The notes under the pieces were generated by a model, which was not told the DNA's origin, did not search any database, and saw only the letters and a list, made by a program, of their open reading frames with translations. A stretch of DNA of 64,000 bases from positions 20,894,001 through 20,958,000 of the forward strand of contig OZ316897.1 in assembly GCA_973895155.1 (NCBI GenBank), in the 5' to 3' direction. Source of the stretch: Marsupella aquatica (Eukaryota > Marchantiophyta). This document shows positions 1 through 9,893 of the stretch, piece after piece. The translations under genes were made by a program, and so were the position numbers. Position 1 is the first letter of the stretch, and each line of letters starts with the position of its first letter.

Positions 1-1
1 C

Positions 2-1711
2 CTTGTACTGGGTCAACAACTTAATGTACAAGTCCCGCAACTCACCCTGGATATGCTTTCCTATATTAAGGAACTTGCCAGGTTCAATCTCAACTTTTTG
101 ACAAGCCTTAGGGTCCACTATACCATCCGTTAGGCCTGCTGGCCTAAGCTCCAAATCACCAACATCAGACTCACTGATTTCCGGAGAGGGAGGGTGTTTT
201 CCATTATCGGAGGATACGCCATGCATTTGCTGATCTGAGAATTGTTTCCCTGTATCATGGCCGACTCCTTGTAAGTTTGCTTTCTCCCCTTCCGGTGGAA
301 ATTGTCAAAAAGGGTCCTCAGAAGCTAATCCAGTCTCCACAACTGGATCAGATAGGTAAACCTCCAAATAGCGTACCTCCTCCAACTCAAACTCCAATGG
401 CTCCAGAATCAGGTTGGAATCCAAAAAGTCTGACGTATACCCGTCGTCAGTTTGCGTCTCGCCCTTATGATCCTCAGTAGCCCAACTCACCACCACCTTG
501 GGTTTACCAAAAGACATCTCTTGAGCTTTCCAATTTACCTGCACTTGGGCTTTATACAACCAGGGGCGGCCTAACAAGACTGGAAAGCTGGAAGGTACCT
601 CTGGACTTATTATCACATATTCCAAAGTAAATGGAACACCAGCAATCAGAGTATCTACCTTACTTAATTTTCCCGCGGGAACAACTCGAGATTGGTCCGC
701 CATGCGCAGGATCTTGGGTGTTGGTTCAAACTTAGTAAATCCAAGATTAAATGCAGTTTGCTGAGTCATGAGGTTGACGCTGGAACCACCATCCACTGGT
801 ACTCTCCTCACAACACATCCTCGAATTTGTACGTCCAGCTCTGGTGATCCCTTATCCTCCCATTCCAAACGTAATACATCCACCTCTGGCAACTTACGCC
901 GCCTTCGCTTTCCTGCCAACAATCCTCTCAATTGGCGTCTATAAACCGGGTTGTCTTGCAACAACTCACCAATGGTGATATGAGAAAGATGGCCCTTCAC
1001 GTCTTCTACAATATCATATCCCTGTTGCTTTAACACAGGTCGTTCGGGCTCCTTCACCACTGGCTTCTGAATTGAATGCGAGGTGTGATCTTTAACTAGT
1101 TCCTCTAATTGAGCTTTTACTTCTGAAGAAATGTCAGGTAAAAAATATTTGGGATCATAGCGATCATAAGCTGGGTCCTGATCCTTGGGTAGGCCTTCCT
1201 CAAATGGAGCTCGTTCCTTCAGCTTAGGTCCCTTCTTTTGGTGCTTCGCGACTGCTCGTTTCTCCTCTTTCCGCTTGGAACGAGTAGTTGCATAGGTATC
1301 CGTTAGAACTTTATCCCGGTCCTGAACTCGAGCATTAGGCATGCCCACCACCCCTGGCTTCACCAAGTGATCCACTAACACATCAGGAACAATTCCGGCC
1401 AGTGGTTGAGCAAACGTGGAGTGGCCTGTCACTTCCACTCTGTTCACATCCCCATGGTGGATCATTCCACAATGCTCAACCTCTTCAGAGTACACCATCC
1501 TCACTTTAGCCTCTGGTCTGATTGTCTCCTTGACAGGCTCTTGAGCAAAGCGAACCATCATTTTTGTTTTAGGCGGATTTGGACATTCCACAGGCAAGTG
1601 CCCTTCCTTGCCACAATTTCCACATATAGGGGTGTATCCCTCTTCTCTCTTCGGATACGGACATTGCGGTGAGTAGTGGTCAGGCTGACCGCAATTCCAA
1701 CAGGATCCTTT
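2..1711 (-). pseudogene. pol: Gypsy-1 nucleocapsid end, protease and start of pol, with one more in-frame stop
   Basis: This continues the gag frame exactly (3313 and 1597 differ by a multiple of three). Just after the TAG come two CCHC knuckles. Then there is a basic linker and an aspartic protease (retropepsin-like) around 470-830, with active-site-like PVDGGSSVNLM and the C-terminal FPVLLGRPWL signature; the usual D-T/S-G triad is written D-G-G here. A TGA at 305-307 interrupts the frame. Beyond it the same frame continues through an acidic linker into a segment at ~2-157 (DLELRPAGL, then EIEPGKFLNIG) that resembles the region just before the reverse transcriptase of plant Gypsy elements. 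RT, RNase H and integrase would lie left of the window. Confidence 0.8.
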
Positions 1712-3313
1712 CTACCGTGGAGCTCCTCTAGGGGGGTATCCTCCTGGAGGTCCCATAGGCGGCCTGGAAACAAGTCTGTTGAAGGCAGGTTTTGGCGGTA
1801 CCCAATTATTCATTGGTGGAGGGGCAGGTGGGAAATACTGACCTCCTGGTGTTGCCTGAACTGCATATGCCGGCTCGTATTCGTAATCTTCTACCTCCTC
1901 CGGTCCTTCCAAGTAATTTACTGCCATACGCCAATTTGGGCACTCCGTCGGATAGTGCCCTTGCTGATTACAATGGGTACACCACATGTTTGTCCTCATG
2001 GTTGGTGGTAATCTTCGCACAGGTTTCACCGCAGCAATATGTACATTCAGCTTAGATAGCTTCCCGGTTATTTCCTCCATCATGCGATCCATTTTTTTCT
2101 GAGTAGAAGTCTTAGGCTCTACCTTCGAGGTTGACTTCTTCTTCTTGGAGGCGGACTGTTCCGAATCTGAACTAGAACTAGAGCTAGCGCTCGCACTAGT
2201 GCTTGAATCCGTACTCTCATCGTCTTCACTACTGCTGCTGTCACTATCGTCCTTCTCCGAATCAGATTTAGACTTTGATTTTTTCTTCTTTTTCCTCTTA
2301 TCTTTCTTCAAGTCTTTCCTCACTCGCTTTTTCTCAGAAATTTCAGAATCCACATACTTCTGTGCTGATTCCTGAACTTCCTCCAAAGTAGTACCACCTT
2401 CACGCCTGACATATCGAGCAATTCGTGACGGCAATCCGTTGATAAACCAATCCTTCACAGTAGACTTAGATGTGGCTGGATTATATTGGTCCACCAAATC
2501 CAACAGTTTATCCGCATATTTCCTCACAGACCCATGTTTCTTCATGTGTAAATGAGAGATCCTAGCAAAAGCTCGAGCGGCAGACCCCTCCTCTTTGTAC
2601 TTAGCCAAGAAGGCAGCCTTCAACTTACCCCAGTCATGTTTATCTGGAAAGCGATCATACCACTTTTGAGCTCTCTTCTTCATCAGTCCACCAAATAAAT
2701 TAGCCTTTTCCGCATCTTGGCTTTGTCCATTTGAAGCTGCAGCAGCTTCAAATTCCTTCAAATAGACTTCTGCATCCTCTTTAGATGATCCAAAGAATCT
2801 ATCATATCTCACATTGTTACGAGCCATTATAGTAGGACTTAGATTAGGGATGGGTAAGGCAGATCGGATGGCAAACGGATTAGTCCAAGTTTGAGGACTT
2901 AATACAATAGAACTACTAGATTCTGAACTACTGCCGGAGCTCTTCTCGCCTGAAGACGACCCTTCTGATGAATTAAATGCTGTGAAGCCTTCAAGTTCTT
3001 CTAGAGTTGGATTCTGTTGTAAAATCCCTTCGACATCTGATGGTTTCCTTGAATGCTGTGGTGGACCAATCAACTTGGGTCCGGATCGCAAATTCACATA
3101 TAAGGGTCTACTGGGTGCAGGATTTTCCAGAGTCCCTTGGGTTACCCTAGTCTGAATGGAGGTTACCTTCCTTGTCACACTTCCCGGTAAAGGGAATTCT
3201 GATGCTTGAAACTCAGACAGGAGGTCTCGAGGCTCCACTGCCTTGCTCGAGGATTCTGATTTATAAGAAGCTTTCCTCCATTTCTTTTTGATTTGGCGAG
3301 CTTCCTCCGACAT
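1712..3313 (-). CDS. gag: Gypsy-1 Gag polyprotein
   Basis: 533 residues from an ATG at 3313. Residues ~170-320 look like the Retrotrans_gag capsid domain (conserved WYDRF, a K-x-AFLAKY segment, and a YADKLLDLVDQYN segment). Residues ~325-400 are a Lys- then Ser/Asp-rich linker. A CCHC zinc knuckle follows at ~446-459 (CTHC...H...C, spacing CX2CX4HX4C). The ORF ends at an in-frame TAG only a few residues before two more CCHC knuckles, encoded in the same frame on the far side of the stop (CWNCGQPDHYSPQC and CGNCGKEGHLPVEC). So this stop truncates the nucleocapsid region rather than marking a natural gag end. In intact elements Gag forms the virus-like particle and packages the element RNA. Confidence 0.88.
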   Translation of the reverse strand: MSEEARQIKKKWRKASYKSESSSKAVEPRDLLSEFQASEFPLPGSVTRKVTSIQTRVTQGTLENPAPSRPLYVNLRSGPKLIGPPQHSRKPSDVEGILQQNPTLEELEGFTAFNSSEGSSSGEKSSGSSSESSSSIVLSPQTWTNPFAIRSALPIPNLSPTIMARNNVRYDRFFGSSKEDAEVYLKEFEAAAASNGQSQDAEKANLFGGLMKKRAQKWYDRFPDKHDWGKLKAAFLAKYKEEGSAARAFARISHLHMKKHGSVRKYADKLLDLVDQYNPATSKSTVKDWFINGLPSRIARYVRREGGTTLEEVQESAQKYVDSEISEKKRVRKDLKKDKRKKKKKSKSKSDSEKDDSDSSSSEDDESTDSSTSASASSSSSSDSEQSASKKKKSTSKVEPKTSTQKKMDRMMEEITGKLSKLNVHIAAVKPVRRLPPTMRTNMWCTHCNQQGHYPTECPNWRMAVNYLEGPEEVEDYEYEPAYAVQATPGGQYFPPAPPPMNNWVPPKPAFNRLVSRPPMGPPGGYPPRGAPR

Positions 3314-3367
3314 ACCTCATTCTTAGCAATAGTAAAACTTCTCTCCCCAGTTAATTGTCTTGCTACA

Positions 3368-3721
3368 TTACTGAATCCAGGTCGTACTCAGAAGTATTGA
3401 AGGAAGATGTGATTCATGAGGCCCCATTATGAAGAAATCCAGGTGGTACAGGCGATCACCAATTTGAATAGGTACTACCCTCATCTCCCCCACAGGTTTA
3501 ATCAATTGGCCATTGATCCAGAACTGTGTGTAAGTTGGTAAAATTGGTGCGAGAGCCAGATTCTGAGCCAAACGAATAGAAAGCAAATTAATTCGAGAGC
3601 CCCTGTCTATTGAAACTTCCTTAATCAGGTATCCCGCCAATCTCACCTGAGATTCAAAAGAACTTTGGATGGCTCTTGTGAACACATTGGAGGGATGCAT
3701 GGTAGCTTTGATTACAAGCAT
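3368..3721 (-). pseudogene. Second, degenerate retropepsin-like fragment in the Gypsy-1 leader
   Basis: The 117-residue minus-strand frame contains VSIDRGSRINLLS and, about 70 residues later, LPSILLSTTWIQ. These align by eye with VPVDGGSSVNLM and FPVLLGRPWL of the protease further downstream. The catalytic D-G-G is D-R-G here and the G-R-P-W is S-T-T-W, so the fragment is unlikely to be catalytic. It lies 55 bp before the gag ATG, between the primer site and gag, where a protease is not expected. It may be a captured or duplicated piece of a related element. A chance ORF is less likely because two motifs occur in the right order and spacing. Confidence 0.45.
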
Positions 3722-4654
3722 CTTTCAATGCCACTCAAATTTTGAGAAAACACCCACTACAGATGGAAGCGGTCACCTTGGCTTTTCCCAAGGGGCATGC
3801 CTCTTGCACCTTGTGTCGAGGGATTCGAACAGGTATGTCCATTCAACTCTTGGGAATCCAAAGTGTCTGGAAACCCATTCAATGCCTTGGAGATCTTCTC
3901 CTGACCCCTCTTCATATCCTTCTTTGGCTAGGTTTACCGCAGCACTTCCTATCTCCTCCTCCTATTGGGCCCCATTTCACCTTGAAGCATTGTACTAGCC
4001 AATTCCGAAATAGAAATTACAGTATATCTCTCCTGAGTAATCCTACCATTTAATCTCAGCATTACCAAATGCAAATTCAAACCTTCCCACCATATTATGG
4101 ACAGCCAATGAACTCCCCTTCTACCCCTCACACTTAACACCCATGTTTGCACATATTGATTATGCAAATTCCTAACTCGTAGGGAGCCTAATGATCTAAT
4201 GGGTGGGGGCATTCTTCAAGAATCCTCCACCCCTAAGGTTGGCTTACAGCCTAAGTATCTCAATAATTTTTAGCATTGGCTCTAACACTTATCCTAAACA
4301 AATTGATCTCTTCAATAAAAAGGGTAAAACTCTTTCCAAACTTCACCTATAATCCACTGATTATCTTAATCTCGATTCCTACACACAGAAATCTCTTTCT
4401 TCACATGGAAATCAAGCACCCTTGAGGCTATCCTTTTTGGCCTTAATTTCCTTCCTTCTCCTTCTCCTATTAAGGAGGGCTTCCTCCCTCATCATCTCCC
4501 GGAAAGCTTCCGGGGCATTTGCTAGGGTGAAGGGTCGAACCTCCAGCAGCTGGATTGGCCATTGTCCTGAATCTTCCATTAAGTAACTCCTTCTGACCAA
4601 TTCAATCTCCTCGGTTGGCATTCACTGCCTTGATATCAATCCATTCCATACTGT
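3722..4654 (-). other. Gypsy-1 5' leader between primer binding site and gag
   Basis: Sequence between the primer site and the gag region. A 69-codon minus-strand ORF at 4412-4621 begins with an ATG about 33 bp inside the primer site and encodes a charged peptide ending in an Arg/Lys-rich run. It could be a leader ORF or the remnant of an original gag N terminus. Around 3750-3850 another minus-strand stretch contains a short Cys-containing segment resembling coding remains. No convincing domain is visible. Confidence 0.4.
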
Positions 4655-4672
4655 TCCCCGGCAGCGGCGCCA
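4655..4672 (-). other. Primer binding site, tRNA-Asp type
   Basis: On the minus strand the sequence reads TGGCGCCGCTGCCGGGGA, complementary apart from about one base to the 3' end of plant tRNA-Asp. This is the usual primer of many plant Ty3/Gypsy elements. It starts 10 bases after the inferred LTR end at 4682 and precedes gag in the right direction, which fixes the element's orientation. Confidence 0.8.
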
Positions 4673-5445
4673 AAAATCATATGTCGTATAGCCAAAAGAA
4701 CAAAAAGGAACACTTTTTACATAAAGACTCGGAATACGATCCCTTTAAGAACAGATTTGGAAAGAATTGAATGAATTTATCTCTTTGAGTAATCTAAAGC
4801 TCTCAGCACATAGATTTCTTGTTTCTCACTAAAAGATCAAATAAACAAAACACCAAAGTAAATAAACTTCTGTCTTATGAGTCAAGAGAGAGTCAATTAT
4901 GGTCTGAAAACTCTGATTAGCTATTGCCACTCCTTCAAAAAGGACTATGGTCTTAGAATAGACATAAAACAAGTCGCATAACTCACTAATTTCTCTCTTG
5001 ACTAAATAAAATTGCATGATAAGGAATTTCCAATTTGCTAAACAAGTATTGCTCTGGTTACAAATGTAATGATATGACTTAAGATGCCGGCAACATAGTT
5101 TGACATCAGCGATACGCAATTCCGTCAAACACTAAATCATATTCCATAAACAAAGTAACGGTACTGAATACTCTGAGAACCAAACTTTACTTCTCACATA
5201 TCAAACAACAACTCTTGAATTAGCTAGCGAATCTTGACCCTTCAAGCAAGCCTAGCAGTGAATTCAATGTAAGTCACAGAAGTTTGTAACTGAATTCAAG
5301 TATCAAGAAATTTCTTGAATTCATAAATTCAAACATAAGTTTTACTTCCATACAAGACTTTTCTTGTTAAAATGGAAGGAGGGAAACTAACAGAAGTCTG
5401 ATTGGAATTGTCCCCCCCTTGGTTCCGAATGGAAAAAACATGAGG

Positions 5446-5452
5446 TTTTATA
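5446..5452 (-). promoter_or_regulatory. TATA box of the Gypsy-1 LTR
   Basis: The minus strand reads TTATAAAAC. It lies about 770 bp upstream of the LTR/primer-site junction on the transcribed strand, inside the inferred LTR, as expected for an LTR promoter. There is no experimental evidence for a start site. Confidence 0.4.
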
Positions 5453-5551
5453 AGTAAAGGTTCCCTTAACTGAAAAGGCATGACTTTTCAAACCTCATAT
5501 ATCTAAAAGACAATCCTAAAAGAAATAAAGAAATGCATTGGAGACTTAGTG

Positions 5552-6324
5552 GACGCTTTGTAGAGCGTCGGTGCTTTCCGGTAAAACTAATAAACAGTGG
5601 TGTTAATCTAATTTTAACTTCTAAACTAAAAGTCGGAATGAGCTGAGACTTTTCTAGAGTACTCTACTACATATAATCTCTATGCTGGTAAAGTTTCAGA
5701 CTTCTATGAGGTCTCTAAGTGCCTCAAATAAATCGGTGAAAGTGGCACGGTGTTATAAAAGTGCGGAAATCAGAAATATTTCTAAGTGTCGGGAAGATAG
5801 TGGACGCTTCAAAAAGCGTCCAAACCCACAAAGGACTTTTGTGGACGCTTTAGAAAGCGTCGGCTGAATTTTGAGGTTTGGTCGCGGCGTTCGTCTTCCG
5901 GCCTTCAGGTGGGACGCTTCAGAAAGCGGCGAAGTCTGTCTTGGCGGACGCTTCAGAAAGCGTCGATTCTGCTTTGTCTTCGAACACGGTCGGACGCTTC
6001 ACAAGGCGTCACTTCTCATGTGGACGCTTCAGAAAGCGTCTCATCGGACTTTGGGGTTAGCGGACGCTTCAGAAAGCGTCGTAAAGCATCCGGTGTCTGG
6101 TTCGAATAGACGTTTCACGAAGCGTCTTCTGTTCCGTGGTATCGGTGAAGGACGGCTCAAAAAGCGTCGTGGTTAAGGGGGTCGCATCTGGTTGGCAGCA
6201 CACATGGACGCCTCAGCTGTCTTGAGGTTTATTGGCTTTGTAACTGGGGACGCTTCAGAAAGCGTCCTTAGTTAGACTAAGTGAGTTAACCGCCAAATGG
6301 AAAGTAGACGCTTCAGAAAGCGTC
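5552..6324. repeat. Array of 12 interspersed 18-bp palindromes, GACGCTTCAGAAAGCGTC type
   Basis: The consensus GACGCTTCAGAAAGCGTC has 7-8 bp self-complementary arms around a short centre. Copies start at 5552, 5803, 5844, 5913, 5947, 5993, 6023, 6063, 6109, 6151, 6249 and 6307, with a decayed one near 6207. After the first copy the spacing is mostly 30-70 bp, and the sequence between copies does not repeat. Some copies vary in one arm only, others mainly in the 3-base centre. They lie in the upstream (U3) part of the inferred Gypsy-1 LTR. Confidence 0.85.
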
Positions 6325-6421
6325 GTTTTTGCTCAAAAAGTTTGAAACGATTCAGATTTTTCTCTTATGGTCGTGTTTCAGCAAAAGTCTCCTTTCCACA
6401 AGCGCATTGTTCTTCCGACAG

Positions 6422-8449
6422 ACAGAAGCCCGGGCTTTCCCGACATCGCCCACGAACTTCACGACACCGTCATCACGTGTGCAGGTCAATGGCTTGATGT
6501 CCGAGACCATTGGGCTAAAGAGAGGTGTAAGACAAGGCTGCCCGCTTTCCCCTCTGCTATTTGTTATATTGACCCAGCCCGTTATGGATCTCATGGATGC
6601 GGAATTAGCGGCTGGGAGACTACTGGGGATACAGATATCGGAGGAACTGACCCTCTGTTATCGACTCTTTGCGGATGACTTGGGAATGCTGATCCCTGCT
6701 ACAGAGGAGTGCTTCCACATGGCCACAATGGTGCTACACTGTTACAAATCTGCAACTGGAGCAAGACTCAATTTACGCAAGTCTGTGATCATACCATTGG
6801 CAATGGCTTCTATACCAAGGTGGTTGACGAATACAGGGTGTGTAATCAGCAAGAAAGGGGAGCTACAAAAGTATCTGGGTGCACCATTGGGGGTGGAGCT
6901 GCGGAAGGATCATTTACATCGCTTTGTTCTTGATAAAATTGGTGCACGCTTGTCATCTTGGGCCAACAAGCTGCTGTCATTCTCTGGGAGGATCCTCTTG
7001 ATCAGGCACATCTTACAGGCGATACCCATTTATCATTCTATGTTCTTGAAAGCCTCTGATGGCCTGGCAAGGAAATTGATAGCACTATGTCGGGATTTTC
7101 TGTGGGGCTACAACTCTGAAGGAGGCAGAAGGGTACCTCTGGTCTCTTGGGCTAGAATGGCTAGGCCTAGGATGGATGGGGGCCTGGGGCTGAAAGACTT
7201 TCGTTGCCACTCGGATGCTCTTCTCTCTAAATGGTTTACGGGAGCACTGGACTCCCCTGGCACGGAATGGGCCTGCCTCTTTGCAGAAAATCTGAAATTG
7301 GTTAGTTGGATGAATTTTAAGTGGATTAGGAGGAATAAGTATTCTTTCAGGGATAAAATGTTGCTTTGCTTTCCACGATCATTTAATGGCCTTACATATA
7401 CTAGAGGATTATGGAAAGCTTGGATGCAATTAAGACCTCATCTGATCTTTTCCCCAATGGATTTAATGCCTGGCAGGTGGAATGTAATGGATACACTACG
7501 CTGCCTTGAGGGCTTTCAATCGTGGCCTAATGCGGATTTTACGGCGGTAACAGTGCTCTGTGGACGCTTGGGCATACGCAGTATCCAAGATCTTTGGTCA
7601 GTTGAGTTGCAAACGTGGCGTGATTTGGTTGCACAACTGGCACACATTAGAGGGTTCTCTGCACGTGAGCGAGGCTGTTGCAGGGAGTTTCTAGAGAAGG
7701 TTACAGAGATTGATGGATGTTGTATGCACTATGTCACTGGAGCTCGATGTTGGCGATGGGCGGATCATCCGGCCCCTATGAATGCCTTTCGAATTACCAA
7801 CAGGCGGGCTTACTCTCTACTTAGCCCTACTGTGGAGGATTTTCTTAGTCTGAATTGCACTTGGGGCAGCACAAAATCGGTAGGTGAATGGAAGGCGACC
7901 TGGATTGGGCTGTGGAGATCCAATCTATCCTCACGGGCAAAAACTTTTGTTTGGAGAGTCCTAGCCTCCGGATTATTTACAGGAATCCGAGCAGCCCGCA
8001 TAGGCAAGGGAGATGGATTTTTCAAGCTGTGTAGCGGTGTCACTGAAACCATGCCCCACCTCTTTTCCTAGTGTGTGCATGCCCACAAATGTTGGGCATT
8101 AAGTGCTAGGTGCTTCCAAGGCACCTTTCCTGATTACTCGAGTAGGATGTTATCCATGCTGGATCTAACACTAGGTAGAGAACACAGAACAGTTGCAAAT
8201 CTATTCATTTTTTACCAGATCCTCTGGTCATTGTGGTTAGGACGGAATGTACATGAGTTTCAGGCGAATGGCTGCAGGAAATTTGATCTTAGATTCCTAT
8301 TATTGGAGGCAGCCGATCATGTTATTGCGGTGGGCTTGAGCTTGCCCCTGGGCAGGCGGCGCACAAGAATGATGCGTGTTAAAGAGCTTATTAATCAGGA
8401 GAGAGTGGTGTGGCTGTGTAGTCGTCAGGTTTGGATCACGTCTGGCTGA
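6422..8449 (+). pseudogene. LINE-1 ORF2 fragment (reverse transcriptase and zf-RVT) with an in-frame TAG
   Basis: The frame begins in mid reverse transcriptase. It shows the RT signature GVRQGCPLSPLLF, then the catalytic LFADDLG, then the thumb-like region and a long C-terminal domain ending in the zf-RVT zinc-binding motif (AKTFVWRVLASGLFTG, then MPHLFS). A TAG at 8069-8071 interrupts it. The same frame continues to 8449 with a segment (LWSLWLGRN) matching the C terminus of LINE-2 ORF2. By alignment with LINE-2 (HLFIEC) the stop replaces the glutamate codon, so it is probably a GAG-to-TAG change. The endonuclease and N-terminal RT motifs are absent. Confidence 0.85.
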
Positions 8450-8774
8450 GGTCTTTTTGGATCTCAGGGACGAAGTATATTGTCGCCTTGGTTTCTGGCT
8501 GATGGCTCGGGCATTTGTGTGCAGTGCATAGCTGGTTAGTTTGCCTTGCTCTGTATTGGCCCTTGGAGGGCTCGGGTACAGGAGAGCTGTGTATAGCTGG
8601 TTAGTTTGCCTTGATAGATATTGGCCCCCTGAATTCTGGGCGTGCATGATATGCTTGGCTTGCTGCTGGCCCCCACTGTTGATTTGGGGCAAACACAATC
8701 TGCGTCACTGGCTGTCCTTCATATTGGATGTGGCTGTTTCTGGTTTTTTTGGTGCTGTGGGCTATATCCCCCTG

Positions 8775-8792
8775 CCACGGGGTCTTTCGTGG
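8775..8792 (+). other. LINE-1 3'-terminal hairpin
   Basis: CCACGGGGTCTTTCGTGG: a 5-bp stem CCACG/CGTGG around the loop GGGTCTTT, about 30 bp before the 3' end of the LINE. The same loop occurs in LINE-2 with a different but still paired stem. Confidence 0.6.
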
Positions 8793-8820
8793 TTATAGTA
8801 ATAAAAGAAAACAAACTTCA

Positions 8821-9408
8821 AGGAAAGCAAACGGTTTGGCGGAGAGAGCAATTTATGGCATTATTTGTAAGATTCTCACAAAAATTGTTTCAGCACACAA
8901 GAGTGATTGGGATATGAAGCTTCCGTCTGCACTTTGGGCTTATAGGACAGCACAAAAGATCACAACCAAACGCACTCCCTTTTATATGGTTTATGGCATG
9001 GACTCCATTGTTCCTATAGAATTTAGTATACCTACTACACGGGTATTAGATGACAGAAGATTACCTCCTGAGGAAAGTCAGCTCATTAGATTGGTAGAGT
9101 TGGAGCACTTAGAGGAAAATCGCCTCTATGCACTCACACACACTCATACTCAGCAACATAATCGGAAAGTGAATTATGATAAGAAGCTGAAGCCGACCAC
9201 TATTGAAGCTGGAGATTTAGTTTTACTTTATGACAACCGTTATTTAAAATTTCCAGGGAAACTCCACACTAGGTGGGGTGGACCCTATTTAGTTAAAAAT
9301 GTTTGGGCTAATGGTAGTCTCCAACTTGCCACCACTGATGGAGACCTATTACCCACTAGAGTTAATGGTCATAGAGTCAAAAAATATACCTCCCAGAGGT
9401 TAGATTAA
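8821..9408 (+). pseudogene. Gypsy-2 integrase C-terminal fragment
   Basis: The open frame reads through NGLAERAIYGII, ALWAYRTAQK and TPFYMVYGMDSIVPIEF, the hallmark C-terminal half of Ty3/Gypsy integrase cores. A basic C-terminal domain follows (GDLVLLYDNR, then FPGKLHTRWGGPYLV), ending at TAA 9406-9408. The catalytic D,D residues upstream are missing because the LINE-1 3' end interrupts the gene at about 8826. Apart from that cut the frame is clean. Integrase would insert the element cDNA; here it is a remnant. Confidence 0.9.
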
Positions 9409-9893
9409 TGTCGCGTGGCCACTCCAATTATGAGGAGGGGGTGGTATATGAAGTTGTATCTTATAAGGAGTAGCAAGGTAGAAGTACTGAATAGAATAGT
9501 TTAAAAAAAAAATTGAAATTTTTAAAGTCCCCTATCTAGGAATGTTTAGGTTTAGTAACATGGAAAGCTCAAACCAAAGAGGAAAAGAAACCTTAGTAAA
9601 AACGGTAAAACAATTTAAGAAATTTATATGCCAGAAGTTGAATGAAGCAATCAAGTACTGAAACGCCAAGAAAGTACGAGCCTTGGTGATTTGAGGGAAT
9701 CAAGAGAAGAGGAGGGACTATTCAGGTCCAGAATTTATCATTGCTATCGAAGGAACGTCGAGCGATTCTTGAAGGCAGTGGCAGAGTACTTTGAGCAAAC
9801 GTTTTCTTCTTGGGAGTGGAAGCAATCTGATCCATTGAAGGGAGGCTTTTAGCAATAGACGAGAGTTTTCTTGATCCGAGATTGGGGAGAGCG
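9409..9893 (+). other. Gypsy-2 spacer between integrase and the extra ORF, with a purine tract
   Basis: AT-rich non-coding sequence. GAGGAGGGGG at 9432-9441, followed by TGGTATATG, looks like a polypurine tract. That would normally prime plus-strand DNA synthesis next to a 3' LTR, but the next large ORF lies beyond it. It could be an internal (second) purine tract. No gene is visible. Confidence 0.3.

Larger units (their letters stand above)
1..6420 (-). mobile_element. Gypsy-1: Ty3/Gypsy LTR retrotransposon, cut by the left window edge
   Basis: On the minus strand the order is LTR (4682-6420), primer binding site (4655-4672), leader (3314-4654), gag (1712-3313), then protease and the beginning of pol running off the left edge. 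The gag-protease-RT order and the tRNA-Asp-type primer site place it among plant Ty3/Gypsy elements, probably a non-chromovirus (Tat/Athila-like) lineage; that lineage call is inference. The gag-pol frame is continuous from 3313 to the window edge except for two in-frame stops, TAG at 1712-1714 and TGA at 305-307. This copy is therefore probably defective, unless the stops are suppressed. The remaining pol and the second LTR lie outside the window. Confidence 0.85.
4682..6420 (-). repeat. Probable 5' LTR of Gypsy-1
   Basis: The boundary next to the primer site is TGTCG (plus strand, 4682). The only nearby right-hand end that matches it as a short inverted terminal repeat is CGACA, ending at 6420. 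That gives a 1,739-bp LTR with TGTCG...CGACA ends, and LINE coding sequence resumes immediately after it. A minus-strand TATA box (5446-5452) and the palindrome array (5552-6324) fall inside, in R/U3 positions. The partner LTR is outside the window, so both ends are inferred from termini alone. Confidence 0.5.
6421..8826 (+). mobile_element. LINE-1: 3' portion of a non-LTR retrotransposon
   Basis: Contains the second half of a LINE ORF2, a 3' UTR and the family's 3' end (hairpin at 8775-8792, A-rich ATAAAAG segment, CAAGGAAA terminus). The 5' side stops at the inferred Gypsy-1 LTR boundary with the reading frame still open. This suggests that Gypsy-1 inserted into this LINE and that the LINE 5' half lies beyond the left edge. 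The 3' side stops inside the integrase of Gypsy-2. It is related to, but clearly diverged from, LINE-2. Confidence 0.8.

Noticed and set aside
4829-5128. 99-codon minus-strand ORF inside the Gypsy-1 LTR
   Set aside because: AT-rich chance ORF with no domain, inside the inferred transcribed LTR.
5552-6324. CRISPR array
   Set aside because: The repeats are short palindromes with uneven spacing in a plant retrotransposon. There are no cas genes and no constant repeat-spacer layout.
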